Source: Streptomyces hundungensis (lineage in GTDB: Bacteria; Actinomycetota; Actinomycetes; Streptomycetales; Streptomycetaceae). Taken from it: a DNA stretch of 64,000 nt. Shown piece by piece: positions 58,944 through 64,000 of the stretch. The notes beneath the pieces are model-generated. The model searched no databases and had not been told where the DNA came from. It saw only the letters and a list, made by a program, of their open reading frames with translations. A program made the position numbers and the translations under genes. The stretch lies in contig NZ_CP032698.1 in the NCBI RefSeq assembly GCF_003627815.1, positions 4,216,001 through 4,280,000 of the forward strand, given 5' to 3'. Within the stretch, counting starts at the first letter, position 1; every line of letters starts with the position of its first letter.

Positions 58944-59503
58944 CGTGCGGCGCCCTTCTGGACGGCGGCGCGGCGGGCCCGCTCCGGGTACTGGGCGGTG
59001 ACGATCGCCGGGACGGCGAAGCCCGCCACCTGGACGACGATCGAGGCGGTGCTGCCGAGCGACTGCGCGTCGATGAGTGCGAGCGCCGCGGCGGTCAGGG
59101 TGAAGGCGAGGGCCCAGACGGCGGTCAGCACCACATTGATCCGCAGGAACACCGGGTTGGTCCACACCTCGGGCGGCGCCTGCCGCTTGGCTATGCCGGT
59201 GGTGAAGGGCTTGCGGACGGCCAGGGTGGCCCATGCGGTCAGCGCCAGCCAGCCGGTGGCCAGGGCGCCGCCGTACTCGCGCAGTCCGCTGTCGGGAGCG
59301 ATGAACGCTATGACGCTCAGCACCGCGAAGAAGGCGATCGTGGACTGCTCCAGGATCAGGGAGTCGGCACTCACCCCGCGCTTGCGGTCCATCGCGAGGA
59401 GGTAGGCACCCACGGCGAGGGCGGCGAGCGCGCCCCACTGCCAGTGCGCACTGCCGATGGCGGCGAAAACGATCCACGGGATGAATCCGCGCAGGTAGCT
59501 CAT
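58940..59503 (-). CDS. integral membrane protein, partner of carotenoid oxygenase
   Basis: A 187-residue protein with about five membrane helices (GFIPWIVFAAIGSAHW, GALAALAVGAYLLAM, GLREYGGALATGWLALTAWA, VNVVLTAVWALAFTLTAAAL-like). Conserved polar pieces KPFTTGIAKRQAPPEVW and AQYPERARR. Family unknown, and no catalytic motif seen. First gene of the pair with the carotenoid oxygenase, so it may anchor the system to the membrane. Confidence 0.8.
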   Translation of the reverse strand: MSYLRGFIPWIVFAAIGSAHWQWGALAALAVGAYLLAMDRKRGVSADSLILEQSTIAFFAVLSVIAFIAPDSGLREYGGALATGWLALTAWATLAVRKPFTTGIAKRQAPPEVWTNPVFLRINVVLTAVWALAFTLTAAALALIDAQSLGSTASIVVQVAGFAVPAIVTAQYPERARRAAVQKGAAR

Positions 59504-59550
59504 GGGAGTCCCCTCTGTTCCGGGCGCTCGGCCCGGCTCCACATTCCAAC

Positions 59551-59593
59551 TTCGACATGTCGAATGTAGAGGTTCCATCTTTGACGTGTCAAG
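59551..59593. promoter_or_regulatory. twin palindromic operators for PadR
   Basis: TTCGACATGTCGAA (59551-59564) is a perfect palindrome; TTTGACGTGTCAAG (59580-59593) is near-perfect. Between the divergent membrane/oxygenase genes and padR. The 29-bp center spacing, about three helical turns, suits two PadR dimers. Confidence 0.72.
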
Positions 59594-59615
59594 AGTGGAA
59601 TGTAGAGTGGGGGAC

Positions 59616-60131
59616 ATGAGCCTCCGACACGCGGTCCTGGGCCTGCTCGCCGACCGGCGGGCCAGCGGCTACGACCTGATGAAGCTTTTCGAGACCTCGC
59701 TCGCCCACGTCTGGTCGGCGACGCAGAGCCAGGTCTACGGAGAGCTGGGCAAACTCGCCGACGCCGATTTGGTGGAGGTCTCCGCCGAGGGGCCACGCGG
59801 CCGCAAGGAGTACGGCATCACCGCCGCGGGCAGAGCCGAACTGCACCGCTGGCTGACCGAGGTCGAGCCGGTCCGCACCCGCCGCAGCGACTCCCTTCTC
59901 CGGGTCTTCTTCCTCGGCGAGCTCACCCCGCTCGAAGCACGGACCTATCTGCTCAACGAGGCCGAGCGCTCGGCGCGCCAGCTCGCGGGCCTGCGGCAGG
60001 CGGAGGCCGCCATCGACTGGGACGAGGATCCGCTGTCGGCACACGGCAGGCTCGCCCTGGAGTACGGCAAGCGGCTCAGCGAGATGCACGAGGAGTGGGC
60101 CCGCTGGGCGGTGGAGCAGCTCAAGCCCTGA
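59616..60131 (+). CDS. PadR-family transcriptional regulator
   Basis: A 171-residue protein: N-terminal PadR winged helix (LRHAVLGLLADRRASGYDLM, VWSATQSQVYGELGKLADAD, YGITAAGRAELHRWL) followed by a C-terminal helical dimerisation domain (SLLRVFFLGELTPLEARTYL). Divergent from the membrane protein / carotenoid oxygenase operon. It probably represses that pair and itself through the twin palindromes. Confidence 0.9.
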   Translation: MSLRHAVLGLLADRRASGYDLMKLFETSLAHVWSATQSQVYGELGKLADADLVEVSAEGPRGRKEYGITAAGRAELHRWLTEVEPVRTRRSDSLLRVFFLGELTPLEARTYLLNEAERSARQLAGLRQAEAAIDWDEDPLSAHGRLALEYGKRLSEMHEEWARWAVEQLKP

Positions 60132-60193
60132 CCGGGCGCGGCCGCCGGAGAAATGGGGTGCCGGGCCCCCGCCCGGCCAGGCACCCTGGCGGC

Positions 60194-60784
60194 ATGAAGG
60201 AAACACCACACCGGCCGCCGGAGGAAGGCCCACCGCCGTCCCCCGACGACAGACGGACCGTCAAGGTGTCCAAATACCTGTCCAAACACCTGCGTCACCA
60301 GCCCGAACGGATCGGCCTCGTCCTCGACGCCCAGGGCTGGGTGGAGATCGACGAGCTACTGCGGTGCGCGGCCGCCCACCGCTTCCCCATCACCCGCGCC
60401 GAGCTCGACCACGTGGTCGCCACCAACGACAAGCGGCGCTTCGCCATAGAGGGCGGGCGGATCCGTGCCAGCCAGGGCCACACCGTGGCCGTCGACCTCG
60501 CCCTGCCGCCCGCCGAACCCCCCGCGTACCTCTACCACGGCACCGTGGCCCGCTCGCTGGACGCGATCCGCACCGAAGGCCTGCGTCCGATGAACCGCCA
60601 CCATGTGCATCTCTCGTCCGACCGGGAAACCGCCGCCCGGGTCGGCGCCCGCCGCGGCCGGCCGGTGATCCTGAGCGTGGACGCCGGAGCCATGTACCAG
60701 GACGGTCATGTCTTTCACGTGAGCGCCAACGGGGTCTGGCTCACCGGCTCCGTACCGCCGAAGTATCTGCGCCTGCCCACCTGA
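60194..60784 (+). CDS. kptA: RNA 2'-phosphotransferase, Tpt1/KptA
   Basis: A 196-residue KptA: SKYLSKHLRHQPERIGLVLD (winged domain, Arg-His), IRASQGHTVAVDL (RASQGH binding site), YLYHGTVARSLDAI, MNRHHVHLSSDRETAARVG and LSVDAGAMYQDGHVFHVSAN (NAD-binding). The four catalytic Arg/His/Arg/Arg positions appear present. The enzyme transfers a 2'-phosphate from RNA to NAD+. Bacterial role is unknown since tRNA splicing of that type is absent. The following gene may be coupled. Confidence 0.93.
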   Translation: MKETPHRPPEEGPPPSPDDRRTVKVSKYLSKHLRHQPERIGLVLDAQGWVEIDELLRCAAAHRFPITRAELDHVVATNDKRRFAIEGGRIRASQGHTVAVDLALPPAEPPAYLYHGTVARSLDAIRTEGLRPMNRHHVHLSSDRETAARVGARRGRPVILSVDAGAMYQDGHVFHVSANGVWLTGSVPPKYLRLPT

Positions 60785-60798
60785 GGCCGGCACTTGGC

Positions 60799-61275
60799 AT
60801 GATCAATGCCATGCGCCATCCCCACCTCCCCACCACCGAGTCCGCGGTCACCGCGATCCGCGCGATCGCCCACCAGTACCGGCTCGCGGTCGAGGTCACC
60901 GACGACATCGGTGCCGACCGCACCTCCCGCCGCACCTCCGCCGGAGTGTGCGCCGTGGTCGACCCGGACGGTTCGTTGCCGCACGAGGCCTACGTCGAGC
61001 TCGGTGGCTCGCCCTCCGTGTCCGTGCGGATCTATCCGGAGGACGACGCCCAAATCACCGTCGACGGCGTGCACTTCGACGATGTGCCGCGCGACGACGT
61101 GCCCGCCTTCCTGCGCTCCGTCTACGGCGGGCTCGCCCACGTCAGAGGCCGCTTCTTCCCGCCCGGCTGGTGGCTGGTCGTGCCGCTGCCCGGGGACCGG
61201 ACGTACAAGGAGCTGGTGCTGCTCGGTGCGCTCACCCCGTGGATGAGCGCACACGTTCGCGACCGGAAGGGCTAG
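60799..61275 (+). CDS. hypothetical protein, 158 aa
   Basis: Starts at ATG 60799 or, more likely, ATG 60811 (MRHPHLPTTESA). Beta-rich sequence (CAVVDPDGSLPHEAYVELGG, VSVRIYPEDDAQITVDGVHF) with a Trp-rich strand (FFPPGWWLVVPLPGDRTYKE). No domain recognised. Located 14 bp after kptA, so likely cotranscribed; it overlaps the convergent LLM gene by 4 bp. Confidence 0.75.
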   Translation: MINAMRHPHLPTTESAVTAIRAIAHQYRLAVEVTDDIGADRTSRRTSAGVCAVVDPDGSLPHEAYVELGGSPSVSVRIYPEDDAQITVDGVHFDDVPRDDVPAFLRSVYGGLAHVRGRFFPPGWWLVVPLPGDRTYKELVLLGALTPWMSAHVRDRKG

Positions 61276-62171
61276 CGCCCCAGCTGGGCGAGTCCCTCGG
61301 TCGCGATCTGCTCGAAGACCTTCAGGTCGGCCGCGAAGTCGGAGTCGGGGATCGGCGCGTGCAGCACGATCTCGGAGATGCCGAGCTCGAAGTGGCGACC
61401 GGCGAAGTCCACGAACGCGTCGAGGGATTCCAGCGGCCGGCCGGGCTGCGGGGTGAAGCCGGTGAGCAAGACCTTGTCCAGCTCGTCCACCTCGCGCCCG
61501 ATCTCCTCGCAGGCCGCGCCCAGCTTCTCGATCTGGCCGCGGATGGCCTGGAGGGACTCCTCGGGCGTTCCGGACTCGAACAGCTTCGGGTCGCCGGTCG
61601 TGACCCACGCCTGGCCGTGCTTCGCCGCCAGCCTCAGTCCGCGCGGGCCGGTCGCGGCCACCGCGAAGGGGATTCTGGGCCGCTGGACACAGCCCGGCAG
61701 ATTGCGCGCCTCGACCGCCGAGTAGAAGGTGCCGTCGTAGGTCACCGAGTCCTCGGTCAGCAGCCGGTCGAGCAGCGGCACGAACTCGCCGAACCGGTCG
61801 GCCCGTTGACGCGGAGTCCACGCCTCCTGCCCCAGCGCGGTGGCGTCGAAGCCGTTGCCGCCCGCCCCGATGCCCAGGACGATCCGGCCGTTCGACACGT
61901 CGTCGAGGGTGATCAGGTCCTTGGCCAGGGTCACCGGATGCCGGAAGTTGGGGGAGGTGACCAGGGTGCCCAGGCGCATCCGGGTGGTGGCGGCAGCGGC
62001 GGCCGTCAGCGTGGGAACCGCCCCGAACCACGGGCCGTCGCGGAACGTCCGCCAGGACAGGTGGTCATAGGTGTAGGCGGCGTGGAAGCCCAGCTCCTCG
62101 GCGCGCAGCCAGGCGTCACGGCCACCCTCGTGCCAGCGGTCGATCGGCAGAATCACAGTGCTCAGTCGCAT
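61272..62171 (-). CDS. LLM-class F420-dependent oxidoreductase
   Basis: A 299-residue luciferase-like TIM barrel. YDHLSWRTFRDGPWFG, TTRMRLGTLVTSPNFRHPVT, GRIVLGIGAGGNGFDATALG and IPFAVAATGPRGLRLAAKHG are the family landmarks. Sequence style fits F420-dependent enzymes of actinobacteria. Substrate unknown. Spaced 9 bp from the DUF72 gene on the same strand. Confidence 0.9.
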   Translation of the reverse strand: MRLSTVILPIDRWHEGGRDAWLRAEELGFHAAYTYDHLSWRTFRDGPWFGAVPTLTAAAAATTRMRLGTLVTSPNFRHPVTLAKDLITLDDVSNGRIVLGIGAGGNGFDATALGQEAWTPRQRADRFGEFVPLLDRLLTEDSVTYDGTFYSAVEARNLPGCVQRPRIPFAVAATGPRGLRLAAKHGQAWVTTGDPKLFESGTPEESLQAIRGQIEKLGAACEEIGREVDELDKVLLTGFTPQPGRPLESLDAFVDFAGRHFELGISEIVLHAPIPDSDFAADLKVFEQIATEGLAQLGR

Positions 62172-62180
62172 GGGTCGACC

Positions 62181-63047
62181 CTACGAGAGGTCGAGCAGCT
62201 CCCGCATCGACTGGGCGGCGCGCACCGCCGCGTCACCGCAGCAATTGTTGAACAGGACGTGCACCTCCCGGGCCCGCTCGGCCATCTCGCGCACGCGCGG
62301 CGCCCACTCACAGAGCTCCTCGGACGTGTACCCGTGGCGGAACCGCTCCTCCTTGGTGCCGGTCCCCCAGGCACTGTTGCGTCCGTGGAAGCGCACCACG
62401 GCGAGGTCCGGAGTGGTGACCCGTATGACGGGCGGTACGGAATCGGGCAGTGTCTGCACCATGTCGACGGCAACGGCAGCCGCGTCCAGCTCCGTCAACA
62501 GAGCCGTCGTGACATCGACGTGCCCCGCACGCCACCAGTCGGGATGGCGGAACTCCACGGCCATCGGCCACCCCGCGGCACGCTCACGGCAGCGGCGCAG
62601 GAACTCCACCGCGGGCCTGCCCGGTACGAGCCGACGCGGGAACTGGAAGACCAGCGTCCCCAATCGGCCCGCGGCCCGCAGCGGTTCGAGGGCCGCGCTG
62701 TAGCGGTCCCACACCTCGTCGAGCAGACCGGGATCGACGCCCGCCGTCCGGCGCGCGAGGGCCGGACGCAGATCGGCGGGCAGCGCTTCCGGCCGTGTCG
62801 GATGCCCGGTGAGCAGGGAGAACGCCTTCACGTCGAACCGGAAGCCGGCGGGGGTGCGCTCGCTCCACAGCAGGCTGTTGCGGGTGCTGGGCAGCCCGTA
62901 ATAGGTGGAGTCGACCTCCGCCACCGGGAACTGGGTGGCGTAGTGCCGCAGTCTGCCCTCGGCGTCACGCCACCCCTTGGGATACCAACCGCTGGACACC
63001 AGCGCCTTGTCCGTCCACGAGCAGGTTCCGACCCGAATCCGTCCCAT
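62181..63047 (-). CDS. DUF72 family protein (YecE-like)
   Basis: A 288-residue TIM-barrel protein: IRVGTCSWTDKALVSSGWYP, VAEVDSTYYGLPSTRNSLLW, AVEFRHPDWWR and VVRFHGRNSAWGTGTKEERF are the DUF72 signature blocks. YecE-like proteins have no established function, though the fold resembles endonuclease IV and xylose isomerases. Transcribed in the same direction as the LLM gene. Confidence 0.92.
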   Translation of the reverse strand: MGRIRVGTCSWTDKALVSSGWYPKGWRDAEGRLRHYATQFPVAEVDSTYYGLPSTRNSLLWSERTPAGFRFDVKAFSLLTGHPTRPEALPADLRPALARRTAGVDPGLLDEVWDRYSAALEPLRAAGRLGTLVFQFPRRLVPGRPAVEFLRRCRERAAGWPMAVEFRHPDWWRAGHVDVTTALLTELDAAAVAVDMVQTLPDSVPPVIRVTTPDLAVVRFHGRNSAWGTGTKEERFRHGYTSEELCEWAPRVREMAERAREVHVLFNNCCGDAAVRAAQSMRELLDLS

Positions 63048-63313
63048 TGCGGCCGTCTTCCCCGGACGCCGTGACGGATTCACCCGGCGCGCCGGGACAT
63101 CGCGCGGCCGCTCCACGGCGGCCCGTTCTGGTGACGTCAGAGGGCTCACCGCTCGTCCGACGCGGGAGCCCGACTCTCCCGTACGCATCTCGCCGTGCCC
63201 GGAGCATCCCCCCGTGCCGCGTACGCCCCCTCGTGCCCCGGGCGCACCGCCGAGCGCTCTCATCTGTGCGGTCCTTCGCACGTCCGTGCGCTGCTGTGCG
63301 GGACAATGGGGCG

Positions 63314-64000
63314 GTGACCTCTGCTATGGATCCCGCCCCGGCCATCCGCCCCGTGCCCACCGCACCGCGGCTCATCGCGACCGACCTGGACGGCACACTG
63401 CTGCGCGACGACCGGTCCGTCTCGGACCGTACGGTCGCGGCCCTGGCGGCCGCCGAGGAGGCGGGCATCGAGGTCTTCTTCGTCACCGGCCGCCCGGCTC
63501 GCTGGATGGGTGTCGTGAGCTCCCATGTCCACGGCCACGGCTTGGCCATCTGCGGCAACGGAGCGGCCGTCGTCGATCTGCACGGCGGCCCCGAGGGGCC
63601 CCGCTTCGTGAAGGTGCGCCCGCTGGAGCGGGACGCCGCCCTGGAGGTCGTCACCTTGCTGCGGGCGGCGGTTCCCGGTACGTCCTTCGCGGTCGAACGC
63701 ACCGGCGGCTTCCACCACGAACTCGCCTATCCGCCGCTGCACATGGACCCGGCGGCGAGCGTCGCCCCGGTCGAGAAGCTGCTGGCCGAGGACGCCGCCC
63801 CGGCGAACCAGCCGGTGCTCAAGGTCCTCGCGTTCCACCCCGAGCTTGCCCCCGACGACTTCCTCGCGCTGGCCCGCGCGGCAGTCGGGGCACATGCCGA
63901 AATCACCCGGTCAAGCCCCACGGCGCTGCTGGAGATCAGCGGCGCGGGCGTCTCGAAGGCGTCCACGCTGGCGCTGTGCTGTGCCGAGCGCGGTATCTCG
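63314..64000 (+). CDS. Cof-type HAD hydrolase, 3' end outside the window
   Basis: GTG 63314 (or ATG 63326), open to the last base; 229 codons are visible. Motif I is in [20 protein letters not shown], motif II in FFVTGRPARWMG. The last visible part (SSPTALLEISGAGVSKASTL) contains the motif III Lys; motif IV lies beyond the end. Related to the serS-coupled HAD gene. The gene's promoter lies in the 266-bp gap with DUF72. Confidence 0.88.
   Translation, partial: MTSAMDPAPAIRPVPTAPRLIATDLDGTLLRDDRSVSDRTVAALAAAEEAGIEVFFVTGRPARWMGVVSSHVHGHGLAICGNGAAVVDLHGGPEGPRFVKVRPLERDAALEVVTLLRAAVPGTSFAVERTGGFHHELAYPPLHMDPAASVAPVEKLLAEDAAPANQPVLKVLAFHPELAPDDFLALARAAVGAHAEITRSSPTALLEISGAGVSKASTLALCCAERGIS

Overview
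This 64 kb window is high-GC actinobacterial DNA and almost certainly comes from a Streptomyces chromosome. The evidence is the codon usage, the many GTG and TTG starts, leaderless starts, and families typical of the genus: SSI-like protease inhibitor, SigE-family ECF factor, XRE-TPR regulators, RsbW-like ATPases and prim-pol proteins. The gene order pheA - DnaA-box cluster - serS - Cof hydrolase, with the Sco/ECuC/CopCD/DtpA copper operon next to it, matches the core arm near oriC as I remember it for S. coelicolor and S. lividans.

Left part (1-8.3 kb, accessory). A NUDIX hydrolase and a divergent XRE-TPR regulator precede a tightly overlapping operon (2590-4610 plus a GNAT gene to 5565). 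The operon encodes two small unknown proteins, a DnaJ-like zinc-finger protein, a radical SAM/SPASM enzyme and a 54-residue peptide carrying a DLDVIVES stretch and a CxC, Asp-rich C-terminus. I read it as an uncharacterised RiPP locus. A perfect TTACCCAA-g-TTGGGTAA palindrome lies between the regulator and the operon. Next comes a scar region beside tRNA-Arg. It has a direct-repeat pair (5838/7854), small membrane-protein genes, and an IS3-family element (6364-7704) that split a 68-residue gene; the intact reading frame can be rebuilt exactly by removing the IS and one target copy.

Middle part (8.4-34.5 kb). An SSI-like inhibitor is followed by a 1463-residue PAS protein with degenerate kinase and receiver-like domains and a collagen-like GAGPX tract. 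On the minus strand are an acyl-CoA ligase, a SigE-family sigma factor, a DUF1906 protein and a five-gene operon with the composition of the mycobacterial igr operon (two FadE, ChsH1, ChsH2, Ltp2). Two prim-pol-like genes, tRNA-Ser, an HtrA protease, a GDPD phosphodiesterase, two RsbW-like ATPases, a GAF-PP2C protein and aminopeptidase P follow.

Copper and replication block (34.7-44.5 kb). A His/Met-rich membrane protein, YcnI-like protein, Sco, ECuC, CopC-CopD fusion and DtpA form a copper-handling operon. A parS-like site lies inside dtpA. After pheA there is a 580-bp non-coding region with nine DnaA-box-like sequences, probably the counterpart of the D78 DnaA-titration cluster, followed by serS.

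Right part (44.5-64 kb). This holds a rhomboid-like protein, a FadR-type regulator with an MFS transporter, a heptad-repeat DNA-binding-like protein, a four-gene ABC export cluster, an operon of M24 protein / hydrolase-SDR fusion / PF10118 protein / MerR regulator, a carotenoid oxygenase pair facing a PadR regulator across two palindromes, KptA, an F420-type LLM oxidoreductase, a DUF72 protein, and a Cof hydrolase that runs off the end.
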